From positions 108,391 through 172,390 of the forward strand of contig CAYMZZ010000013.1 in the NCBI GenBank assembly GCA_964395095.1: a stretch of 64,000 nt of DNA, in the 5' to 3' direction. Under the pieces are notes generated by a model. It saw only the letters and a list, made by a program, of their open reading frames with translations. It did not search any database and was not told where the DNA came from. The position numbers and the translations under genes were made by a program. This document shows, in pieces, positions 35,201 to 42,700 of the stretch. Numbering within the stretch: position 1 is the first letter of the stretch; each line of letters starts with the position of its first letter. Source of the DNA: CAYMZZ01 sp964395095 (lineage in GTDB: Bacteria > Bacteroidota > Bacteroidia > Chitinophagales > Chitinophagaceae).

Positions 35201-35259
35201 ACCTGAATGTATATCCCGTAACACGCACCATCAGCGCGGGAATCAATATTAGTTTCTAA
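32242..35259 (+). CDS. SusC-family TonB-dependent transporter of the dextran-type PUL
   Basis: An approximately 1005-residue SusC importer. After the signal peptide (LWLFLLLFPLSFLVKAQ) comes the carboxypeptidase-like domain (SGRVLSTEGDRPLAGVSVQVRG). The plug has VVVVGYGTQRRRDLTGSVSSV, LLVVDGVPVDIPLNNI and EVLKDASAAAIYGSRGANGVVLVTT, and the barrel ends in AGINISF. ATG 32242 gives a standard signal peptide; ATG 32161 would add 27 odd residues and is the alternative. It is divergent from the HTCS and precedes SusD by 18 bases. The downstream enzymes suggest import of alpha-1,6-linked glucan oligosaccharides. Confidence 0.95.
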   Translation: MHLCNSGLIRRLWLFLLLFPLSFLVKAQEIPVSGRVLSTEGDRPLAGVSVQVRGSQSGISTDEAGNFRLNARVGDTLDFSFVGYDNQFRIVPASGPVNISLQPVATALEDVVVVGYGTQRRRDLTGSVSSVRGKEMESLPVANVGEALQGRAAGVQIVSSGAPGSNVTIRVRGTGTINNSDPLLVVDGVPVDIPLNNINPDDIDRIEVLKDASAAAIYGSRGANGVVLVTTKRGVNGKNSLQFKSFVGTQRATDMVDMLTARQFASLHNEMMANNGRAQNPAFADPGTLGTGTNWLDAMFRTAPMQSYTLSYAGGNGKSNYYVSGNVFDQQGIVINTGYRRYTVQFNMESRVFDWLKFGNNLTLTHDIKSSGSYDIRNAMSALPTQPIFNPDGTYAGPVGQPSWVGDVANPVGKATLNKNTTRGYNILGNIYGELSLLRGLKFKSTAGIQASFWDSRNWAPKYNWAPIPQPNSYLAQSYNKALTWLWDNYFTYEKRWTDHQLTLMAGSSAQASRYDGMNGSIQQFASDATQQLNNGTLLPTVGGTANEWALLSFMTRANYSYKNRYLLTATLRRDGSSRFGKDNRYGTFPSASVAWRISEEEFFKPSYLISDLKLRAGYGITGNQNIGNYSFASVLQTVQYNFNGNAATAIVPLMIPNPGIRWEKVEQANLGIDASMFGNRVQVTLDGYIKNTNDMLVPMSVPISTGYSDIVVPSINLGKVQNRGIELSINTENIRGAFTWNTSFNVSYNQNRILKLNDTIPLYTGSIGLNQNLSIQHPGGYPINTFYGFVTNGIFQSPKDVEDYAVQVPGADPNNRTSPGDIRFRDLNNDGKIDDDDRTFLGNPNPRFLFAMNNSFAWKGFDLSIFLQGITGNHIFNANRIYQEGMAVAVNQTTAVLDRWTGPNTSNSMPRAVFNDPNKNTRVSDRFVEDGSYLRIKNITFGYTLSPRLAARMKMQSARLYLSGQNLLTFTRYTGFDPEVPANGIDLNVYPVTRTISAGINISF

Positions 35260-35277
35260 TTGAAAAACGAAATTGCA

Positions 35278-36780
35278 ATGACAGCCATAAAAAAATATAC
35301 CGCCATCATTGGGTTGCTGCTGCTGGGAACCGGTTGCAGCAAGTTCCTCGACAAGGCGCCGCTCGATTCGGTAAACACATCCAATTTCTGGCAAACCGAG
35401 TCGGATGCCATCTCCGCCATCAATGGAGCCTACCAGCCCCTGCAATGGCCCAAGCTGTATAACCTGCGTATGTGGACCACCGATATATGGGCCGGCAATT
35501 CGGTGGTGGGTGCCGGTGGTGGTACCGATGGTATTGAAACACAGGATATCGCCAATTTTGTAACGGCAACGGATAATGCCGCCGCGCTCGACATCTGGCG
35601 TGGACCGGCACCCGGTATTTTGCGCGCCAACCTGGTATTGCAAAACCTGCCCGCCATGAATATCGACGAAGCGCTGAAGAGTCGGATACTGGGCGAAGCG
35701 ATGTTCTTAAGAGCAACCTACTATTTCATTCTGGTTCGCTTGTTTGGGGATGTGCCCCTGATCACCGTACCGCAAACACCTGCGGATAACCTGCGGCCCG
35801 CGCGCAATTCCAGGGAAGAAGTGTATGCCCTCATTATTGATGACCTCAGCAAAGCCACCGATCTGCTGCCTCCTCGCAGCAGCTACACAGGCAACGATAT
35901 AGGCCGGGCCAGCAAGGGAGCCGCGGCCGGTATGCTGGCCAAAGTATACCTGACCCTGGGCGATTATGAAAAGACCCTGCAATACTGTGAGCTGGTGAAT
36001 AGCCTGGGTTATTCGCTCAACGGCAACTACGGCGATAATTTCAATCCGCTGACCAAGAATTCGCCGGAATCTTTATTTGAAGTACAGTATTTGGGAAAAA
36101 CCAGTTATAGTTTTTGGGACAATGAAAACCAGGCGTCCTGGGTCAGCACTTTCACCGGTCCGCGCAACAGCGATTTTGTGGGAGGAGGTTATGGCTGGAA
36201 CCAGCCTACTGAAGAAATGGTGAATGCTTATGAAGCAGGCGATATCCGGAAAGACCAAACCATTCTCTATGCCGGAGGACCCGACTTTGACGGGAAAGCT
36301 TATCTGCCTTCCTATTCTGGCACGGGGTACAACCTCCGAAAGTTCCTGGTATCGAAATCGGTTTCACCCGACTACGATACCAACCCGGCCAATTTTCCGG
36401 TTTTGCGCTATGCCGATATTTTGTTGATGCAGGCCGAAGCCCTGAATGAACTGGGACGCACGGCGGAAGCGCAGGCTGTTGCCAGCTCCATCAACCAGGG
36501 AGGCCCGCTTAACAGGGTGCGCCTGAGAGCCGGACTGGCAAATATCACAGGCATGTCGCAGGCGACATTGCGTGACGCCATTATACAGGAACGCCGGGTT
36601 GAGCTCGCCTTTGAAGGACATCGCTGGTTCGATATGATCCGCATCAATAATGGCCAGTATGCGATCGACTTTCTGCATAGCATAGGCAAAACCAATGCGA
36701 CCAGCAAGCACCTGTTGCTGCCGATTCCCCAGCGGGAAATTGAAGCCAATCCCAACCTGACGCAAAATTCCGGCTATTGA
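35278..36780 (+). CDS. SusD-family glycan-binding lipoprotein
   Basis: A 500-residue SusD lipoprotein. The signal ends LLLLGTGCSKF and is followed by LDKAPLDSVNTSNFWQTESDAISAINGAY. The family core GEAMFLRATYYFILVRLFGDVPLITVPQ and the C-terminal RYADILLMQAEALNELG, ERRVELAFEGHRWFDMIRINNG and PIPQREIEANPNLTQNSGY are all present. ATG 35278 is used; an earlier in-frame TTG lies directly at the SusC stop. It forms the lid of the SusC channel and binds the PUL glycan, inferred to be dextran-like. Confidence 0.95.
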   Translation: MTAIKKYTAIIGLLLLGTGCSKFLDKAPLDSVNTSNFWQTESDAISAINGAYQPLQWPKLYNLRMWTTDIWAGNSVVGAGGGTDGIETQDIANFVTATDNAAALDIWRGPAPGILRANLVLQNLPAMNIDEALKSRILGEAMFLRATYYFILVRLFGDVPLITVPQTPADNLRPARNSREEVYALIIDDLSKATDLLPPRSSYTGNDIGRASKGAAAGMLAKVYLTLGDYEKTLQYCELVNSLGYSLNGNYGDNFNPLTKNSPESLFEVQYLGKTSYSFWDNENQASWVSTFTGPRNSDFVGGGYGWNQPTEEMVNAYEAGDIRKDQTILYAGGPDFDGKAYLPSYSGTGYNLRKFLVSKSVSPDYDTNPANFPVLRYADILLMQAEALNELGRTAEAQAVASSINQGGPLNRVRLRAGLANITGMSQATLRDAIIQERRVELAFEGHRWFDMIRINNGQYAIDFLHSIGKTNATSKHLLLPIPQREIEANPNLTQNSGY

Positions 36781-36809
36781 GGCCGATTCTGAACTTCAAA
36801 ACTGAAACT

Positions 36810-38267
36810 ATGCGCAATAAAATATTTTCATTCAATGCACTCTTGCCAGCCCTGCTGGTCCTTGTGCTGTTGACAGCCTGCAAGAAAAATTATGAGATGG
36901 AACTCGATAAGGGTGATCAGCCACTGGCGCTTTCCATCGACAAAAGCGAAGTGGTGCTGGAAGAAAAGAACCGCAATGCCGATGCGGTGACGCTAAGCTG
37001 GACCAGTGGCAGCAACCAGGGTACCGATGCCGCCATTTCTTATTCGCTGCTGATCGATAAGCAGGGAAATAATTTCGCGCAGGCGATAGAACTGGATATG
37101 GGGAAAGCCAGTTTTTCCAAAAAATATACCGTGAGGGACCTGAACGAATTAATCATCGCTCAGTGGGCCGTCAATCCCGGCGATGAAGTGAACCTCGAGA
37201 GTAAGGTACGTATTGAAGTGGCCAATCATCCCGATCTCGCGGATGAATCGGACCTGCTGGCCTGGAAAGTAAAAACATACCGGGCGGTCACTACCACGCT
37301 ATACCTGATAGGCGATGCGGCGCCCAATGGTTGGGACGCCGGCAATGCGGAACCATTAAATTTAAGCCTCAGCGATCCGGGTATCTTTACTTACACCGGT
37401 CAGCTAAGGGCGGGTGAGTTTAAGTTTATCACCACGCTTGGTTCCTTCCTGCCATCGTATAATAAAGGAAGTAGTGATACCCGTTTGCTGTATCGCAGTT
37501 CCGATAATGAACCCGATGACAAGTTTGTGAATAATTCGCAGGGCATGTACAACATTGTTGTGGACCTGCTCAACCTCACAATATCCGTTACCGCAGCCAA
37601 CACCCCGCCATATACCAGGCTTTGGATGTTGGGTGATGCGGTACCTACGGGTTGGAATATCGACAACCCTTCGGAAATGCGCGTGGATTCTTCCAATCTA
37701 TTTGTTTTCACCTATAATGAAATATTGAGCGCGGGTGAGTTTAAGATTCCCGTTGCTACGGGCGATTTTGGTACCGACTATTATATGCCCCTGAGCAATC
37801 ATCCGGCGATTACGGAAACAGGTGTGCAGTTGGTTCCCAATGGCAATCCGGATCTGAAATGGAAAATCGACAATCCCGGTCCCTACAAGATCAAACTTGA
37901 TCTGCAGAACATGAAGATAGATATCCAACCTTTCACACCCTATACCGAAATATGGATGGTGGGCGATGCGTCGCCGGTGGGTTGGAATATCAATAGTCCG
38001 CATCCTTTAACTCCCACACCCGGCAATCCTTACGAGTTCAGCTATACCGGTCCGCTTAGTGCGGGTGAATTTAAGTTTCCACTGGCTACTGGCGACTGGG
38101 GATGTGATTATTTTATGCCAGTGATCAACGGTTCGGGTCCGGGTAGTACACAAATGAAATTCATAAAATCCGGCAGCCCCGATTTTAAATGGCGCATTAC
38201 GCAGGCAGGAAATTATAAAGTAACTATCAATCAGCTATACGAAACAATTTCTATTGTACCTCAATAG
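36810..38267 (+). CDS. SusE/SusF-like starch-binding outer-membrane lipoprotein
   Basis: A 485-residue surface lipoprotein. A signal ends at LLTAC. An Ig-like SusE N-terminal domain follows (LALSIDKSEVVLEEKNRNADAVTLSW). Three tandem carbohydrate-binding modules share a WN/GEFKF pattern: LYLIGDAAPNGWDAG...AGEFKFIT, LWMLGDAVPTGWNID...AGEFKIPVATGDFGTDYY and IWMVGDASPVGWNIN...AGEFKFPLATGDWGCDYF. The aromatic-rich repeats are those that hold alpha-glucans in SusE/SusF. It probably captures glucan at the cell surface for the GH66 enzyme. ATG 36810 is chosen; the in-frame TTG at 36777 overlaps the SusD stop. Confidence 0.9.
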   Translation: MRNKIFSFNALLPALLVLVLLTACKKNYEMELDKGDQPLALSIDKSEVVLEEKNRNADAVTLSWTSGSNQGTDAAISYSLLIDKQGNNFAQAIELDMGKASFSKKYTVRDLNELIIAQWAVNPGDEVNLESKVRIEVANHPDLADESDLLAWKVKTYRAVTTTLYLIGDAAPNGWDAGNAEPLNLSLSDPGIFTYTGQLRAGEFKFITTLGSFLPSYNKGSSDTRLLYRSSDNEPDDKFVNNSQGMYNIVVDLLNLTISVTAANTPPYTRLWMLGDAVPTGWNIDNPSEMRVDSSNLFVFTYNEILSAGEFKIPVATGDFGTDYYMPLSNHPAITETGVQLVPNGNPDLKWKIDNPGPYKIKLDLQNMKIDIQPFTPYTEIWMVGDASPVGWNINSPHPLTPTPGNPYEFSYTGPLSAGEFKFPLATGDWGCDYFMPVINGSGPGSTQMKFIKSGSPDFKWRITQAGNYKVTINQLYETISIVPQ

Positions 38268-38272
38268 TTGAA

Positions 38273-38354
38273 AGTTTAAGGTTTAGAGTTTAAGGTTTAG
38301 AGTTTAATGTTTAAGACAGCTAGTCCATTAAACCTTAAACCCTAAACCTTAAAC
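38273..38354. repeat. Inverted heptamer arrays forming a hairpin inside the PUL
   Basis: GTTTAAG/GTTTAGA units (38273-38315) are followed after a short ACAGCTAGTC-type loop by the complementary CATTAAACCTTAAACCC units (38326-38354). The RNA would fold into a long A/U-rich hairpin between the SusE-like gene and GH66. Same repeat family as the arrays at 6.65, 7.2 and 23.0 kb. Confidence 0.75.
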
Positions 38355-38365
38355 AAAAAGCACAA

Positions 38366-40144
38366 ATGCATATGAAGTACCGGAAAACAATATTTGTTTG
38401 CAGTTTGATCCTGATTGGCCTTTCGCAGCTTCTTATGAGTTGCAAAAAGCAGGTGCCCAAGAACGATCCCATTACTTATGGTAATGCTTTTGAAACGACC
38501 ATTTATACCGATAAAGCCATGTACGATCCCGGGGAAACCGTGCAGTTTTCCCTGAACAGAAATCTGAGTGGTGATATCAAGATCCGATATCGTCACCTCG
38601 ATCAGGCTCTGTCGGAAGTGCCACTTACGGGAACCAGTTGGACCTGGACTGCCCCTGCAGCGGACTTCAAAGGTTACCTGGTTGATATTTATGAAACCGT
38701 GGAAGGAAAAGAAAAAGTGCATGCGAGTATTGGCGTGGATGTGTCATCCAACTGGGCTCGTTTTCCACGGTATGGATTTCTGAGCAGTTTTGGTCAGATT
38801 GGACAGGAAGAAATCGAAAAGAATATCAACAGTCTTGCCCGACATCATATCAATGGCCTGCAGTATTACGATTGGCAATACAAGCATCACTGGCCCCTGG
38901 GTGGCACGGCGGCCGCTCCGCAAAGCAACTGGAAGGATATTGCCAACAAGGATGTGTACCTGCAGACGCTGAAGGATTATATCCGGCAAGGCCATGAAAA
39001 AAACATGCGCTCCATGTTTTATAATCTGGCATTTGGCGCGCTGAGCGATGCGGCTTCCGATGCCGTGCAGGAGGAATGGTACGCCTTTAAGGATGCGAGC
39101 CGCGGCAATAAAGACAAACACGTGTTGCCACAGCCCTTTTTCAAAAGCGATATTTATGTGCTGGATGCGGGCAATACGGGTTGGCAACAATATATTGCCG
39201 CCAAAAACAACGATGTATATGCCGCGCTCGATTTTGACGGGTATCATGTTGACGCGTTGGGCGACCGGGGCAGCCTTTTTGACTTCAATGGCAATGCGAT
39301 TAACCAGGCCGCTACGTTTAAGCCATTTCTGGAAGCCATGAAAGCCGCGGCGCCAGGAAAAAGTCTTGTGATGAATGCGGTGAATCAATATGCGCAACAG
39401 GGAAGCATCGCCAGCTCACCCGTTGATTTTCTCTATACTGAAGTATGGGGACCCAATGAGCAATTCGATGACCTGGCCAATATTATCCGCAACAATTATT
39501 TCTACAGTGGCAATAGCAAGTCGACCGTACTGGCCGCCTATATGAACTATGCCAAAGCCGATCAGCCAGGCTATTTCAATACGCCTGCGGTATTGTTGAC
39601 CGATGCGGTGATCTTTGCATTCGGAGGGGCGCACCTCGAACTGGGTGAGCACATGCTGGGGAAAGAATATTTCCCGAATAAGAATTTGCAGATGACCGAT
39701 GAGCTGAAGAAATCATTACTACGCTATTACGATTTCCTGGTGGCTTACGAAAACCTGCTTCGCGATGGCGGCGACTTCAATCAGCCATCGCTCGTTTGCA
39801 GCAATGGAAAAGCGGAGCTGGCAGCCTGGCCGGCGAGCACAGGTAAAGTAGCTGTGCAGGGTAAACGTCAGGGTAAAAAACAGGTCGTGCACCTCTTCAA
39901 CTTCAGCCAGGCCAATAGTCTCGACTGGCGTGATACCAATGGTACCCAAAACAAGCCAGCGAAGATGGAAGACATAGCCTGCACGCTAACCAGCGCTGAA
40001 TCAGTGAAAAAGATTTGGCTGGCTTCGCCCGATTTAAATAATGGGGTGGCGCAGGAATTGAGTTTTACCCAGTCGGGAGCAAACATTACATTCAACCTGC
40101 CTTCTCTCTTGTATTGGGATATGCTGGTTGTTGAATTCAATTGA
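38366..40144 (+). CDS. GH66 endo-dextranase / cycloisomaltooligosaccharide-type enzyme, lipoprotein
   Basis: A 592-residue GH66 protein, the family of retaining endo-acting enzymes on alpha-1,6-glucan. A lipoprotein signal ends at LLMSC. An N-terminal Ig-like domain (YTDKAMYDPGETVQFSLN) precedes a TIM barrel from about residue 130. LDFDGYHVDALG holds the likely nucleophile Asp296 and FLYTEVWG the likely acid Glu359, and a C-terminal beta domain ends the protein. No CITase-specific CBM35 insertion is obvious, so plain endo-dextranase activity is favoured. The surface lipoprotein would cut dextran into isomaltooligosaccharides for SusCD import. It is preceded by a repeat hairpin. Confidence 0.9.
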   Translation: MHMKYRKTIFVCSLILIGLSQLLMSCKKQVPKNDPITYGNAFETTIYTDKAMYDPGETVQFSLNRNLSGDIKIRYRHLDQALSEVPLTGTSWTWTAPAADFKGYLVDIYETVEGKEKVHASIGVDVSSNWARFPRYGFLSSFGQIGQEEIEKNINSLARHHINGLQYYDWQYKHHWPLGGTAAAPQSNWKDIANKDVYLQTLKDYIRQGHEKNMRSMFYNLAFGALSDAASDAVQEEWYAFKDASRGNKDKHVLPQPFFKSDIYVLDAGNTGWQQYIAAKNNDVYAALDFDGYHVDALGDRGSLFDFNGNAINQAATFKPFLEAMKAAAPGKSLVMNAVNQYAQQGSIASSPVDFLYTEVWGPNEQFDDLANIIRNNYFYSGNSKSTVLAAYMNYAKADQPGYFNTPAVLLTDAVIFAFGGAHLELGEHMLGKEYFPNKNLQMTDELKKSLLRYYDFLVAYENLLRDGGDFNQPSLVCSNGKAELAAWPASTGKVAVQGKRQGKKQVVHLFNFSQANSLDWRDTNGTQNKPAKMEDIACTLTSAESVKKIWLASPDLNNGVAQELSFTQSGANITFNLPSLLYWDMLVVEFN

Positions 40145-40173
40145 TAATTTGGTTAAGGTTCTGATTTTTTGTT

Positions 40174-42675
40174 ATGATGAAAAAACTGATCTTCTTTCTT
40201 TCCATCCTCATGCTGGCATCGGCAGGCCGATCGCAATGGGTGGCTCCCGGCAATTGTGAGTCGTACCAGGTGCAGGGCCCTTCTGTGATCTTCTCCTGCG
40301 CTGGTGGTGCCAGGCTGCAATTGCAGCTCTGTTCACCCACCGTGGTAAAGTTCTGGTACGATCCCACCGGACTGCTGAAAAGCAGGAATCCTTCTTTTGC
40401 CGTGGTGAGCGAGGAACTGGAACCCATGGATCCTTTGACGGTGGAAGAAAGACCGGAGTCCTACGAAATATTTACCAGCCGCTTGCGGATTCGGGTAGAT
40501 AAATCTCCTCTTCGGGTGCAGATTTATGATAAGTACCAGCGCCTGCTCCTGGGCGATTATCCGCAACGCGGATGGTTGTCGGAAGAAAAAAAGAGGATGA
40601 GCCAAAAGTTGCTGCGCAATGACGAAGTGTTTTTTGGCCTGGGTGAAAAGGCCGGGCCGCTCAACCGACGTGGTAGAATGTACAGTATGTGGAACAGCGA
40701 TAAGCCCTGCTACAGCGCTACGGAAGACCCGCTATACAAGAGCATTCCTTTTTTCATGAGCAATTATCGCTATGGTATTTTTTTCGACAACACATACAAA
40801 ACGGTTTTCCGCTTTGGCAGCAATAGCGATGAGTATTACAGTTTTGAAGCGCCGGGCGGGGAAATGATCTATTATTTTATTCATGGCAATGATTACAAGG
40901 AAATCATCAGCCAGTATATCGGATTAACAGGCAAGCCCATCATGCCGCCTGAATGGGCCCTGGGTTTCTCACAGTCGAGGGGGATGTATACATTTGAAAA
41001 GCAGGCCCGTGAGGTGGCGGCCGAGTTCAGGCGTCGGCAGATACCCTGCGATATCATTTACCAGGATATTGGCTGGACGGAAGGCCTTCAAAATTTTGTT
41101 TGGCGGAAAGACCGTTACACCGATCCGGTGGGTATGTTGCGCCATCTCGATTCCCTGGGATTCAAGATGATTGTGTCGCAGGATCCGGTGATATCGCAGG
41201 CAACAACGGCGCAATGGCGCGAGGCCGATTCGCTCGGCTATTTTGCCAAAGACATCCGTACAGGTAAGTCATACGATATGCCCTGGCCCTGGGGTGGTAA
41301 TTGCGGAGTGGTGGATTTCACCCAACCTGCCGTGGCCGACTGGTGGGGCCACTATCAGCAAAAACCGATAGCCGATGGGGTGCGGGGTTTCTGGACCGAT
41401 ATGGGTGAGCCAGCCTGGAGCAATGTGGAAGCGACCGAGCGCTTATACATGCAACACCATGCGGGCATGCACGAGGAGATTCATAATGTGTACGGACTTA
41501 CCTGGGATAAAGTGGTGAAAGTGCAGTTTGAAAAACATAATCCCGGCAAGCGGGTTTTTCAAATGACCCGCGCCGCTTATGCAGGTTTGCAACGATACAC
41601 ATTTGGCTGGTCGGGCGATAGTGGCAGTGGCGAGGATGTGTTGGATGGGTGGGGCCGGCTGGCCAACCAGGTTACCATGGGGCTTTCGGCCGGCATGGGA
41701 GGCATTCCCTTTTGGGCTACCGATATTTCCGGCTATTGTGGCGATATAAAAGACCACGCGGCCATGGCCGAACTCTATACCCGCTGGATGCAGTTTGGCG
41801 TTTTCAATCCGCTAAGCCGCGCCCATCATGAAGGGGACAATGCCGTTGAGCCCTGGATGTTTGGCGAAGAAGCGGAGAAGAACAGCCGCGCAGCTATTGA
41901 ATTAAAGTATCGTTTATTCCCATATATCTACACTTATGCCCGAGAAGCGCATGATTATGGCTGGCCTTTGATGCGTGCGCTGTTGCTCGAATTTCCCGAA
42001 GATCCCGAAGCGCATTTTATCAACGACCAGTTTATGTTTGGCAAAGAACTGCTCGTGGCGCCAGTGTTGAAGAAAGGAGCACAAACCCGAAGGCTCTATT
42101 TGCCCGAGGGCGAATGGGTCGACTTTCATAATCCACGCCAGCAATACGAGGGCGGACAGCAATTGTCGGTAAAAGCAACACTTGACAGGATACCCATATT
42201 TGTAAAGAAGGGATCCATCCTGCCCATGATGCCGGTGATGCAATATATTCACGAGAAGAGAGATTACCCGCTAAGTCTGCATATCTATCCCGCCAGTACC
42301 GGCGATAGCGCCAGCTTTGAACTGTATGAGGATGATGGGGAATCGACCAATTACCAGCAGGATAAGTTTAGCCGCACCCGCTTCACCTGTCATAGCCTCG
42401 ATGCATCATATCGGGTTCAATTGGGAAAGCCCCGGCAATCGGGCTATTCGGCGGCGGGTAAGCGCGACTATGTGATTCGGCTATACATCAAAGAAAAACC
42501 ACGAAAAGTTTTACTCAACGGAAATACGCTGAAATCCACCCGATCCACCCGGTTTCTTCCACAGGTGGATGAAGTAACTGGCCAAAGCCACTGGAGCTGG
42601 GATGCCGCCAACGGCATCTGCTATGTGCGCGTACCGGCTGGTACGGAGGCCGGCACGGTGGAGATTATGAAATGA
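40174..42675 (+). CDS. GH31 alpha-glucosidase
   Basis: An 833-residue exported GH31 enzyme. The N-terminal beta-sandwich has FFGLGEKAGPLNRRG. The barrel has the nucleophile segment GFWTDMGEPAW (Asp409) and the acid/base segment YTFGWSGDSGSGEDVL (Asp482), followed by GIPFWATDISGY and RWMQFGVFNPLSRAHH. C-terminal beta domains follow. The signal peptide is MKKLIFFLSILMLASAGRSQ. Two start codons (40174, 40177) are adjacent. It probably releases glucose from isomaltooligosaccharides produced by GH66. The same HTCS-SusCDE-GH66-GH31 content occurs in the Bacteroides thetaiotaomicron dextran locus (BT3086-BT3091), supporting the substrate. Confidence 0.93.
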   Translation: MMKKLIFFLSILMLASAGRSQWVAPGNCESYQVQGPSVIFSCAGGARLQLQLCSPTVVKFWYDPTGLLKSRNPSFAVVSEELEPMDPLTVEERPESYEIFTSRLRIRVDKSPLRVQIYDKYQRLLLGDYPQRGWLSEEKKRMSQKLLRNDEVFFGLGEKAGPLNRRGRMYSMWNSDKPCYSATEDPLYKSIPFFMSNYRYGIFFDNTYKTVFRFGSNSDEYYSFEAPGGEMIYYFIHGNDYKEIISQYIGLTGKPIMPPEWALGFSQSRGMYTFEKQAREVAAEFRRRQIPCDIIYQDIGWTEGLQNFVWRKDRYTDPVGMLRHLDSLGFKMIVSQDPVISQATTAQWREADSLGYFAKDIRTGKSYDMPWPWGGNCGVVDFTQPAVADWWGHYQQKPIADGVRGFWTDMGEPAWSNVEATERLYMQHHAGMHEEIHNVYGLTWDKVVKVQFEKHNPGKRVFQMTRAAYAGLQRYTFGWSGDSGSGEDVLDGWGRLANQVTMGLSAGMGGIPFWATDISGYCGDIKDHAAMAELYTRWMQFGVFNPLSRAHHEGDNAVEPWMFGEEAEKNSRAAIELKYRLFPYIYTYAREAHDYGWPLMRALLLEFPEDPEAHFINDQFMFGKELLVAPVLKKGAQTRRLYLPEGEWVDFHNPRQQYEGGQQLSVKATLDRIPIFVKKGSILPMMPVMQYIHEKRDYPLSLHIYPASTGDSASFELYEDDGESTNYQQDKFSRTRFTCHSLDASYRVQLGKPRQSGYSAAGKRDYVIRLYIKEKPRKVLLNGNTLKSTRSTRFLPQVDEVTGQSHWSWDAANGICYVRVPAGTEAGTVEIMK

Positions 42676-42700
42676 TCATTACCTGAATTAAATTTTTGCT

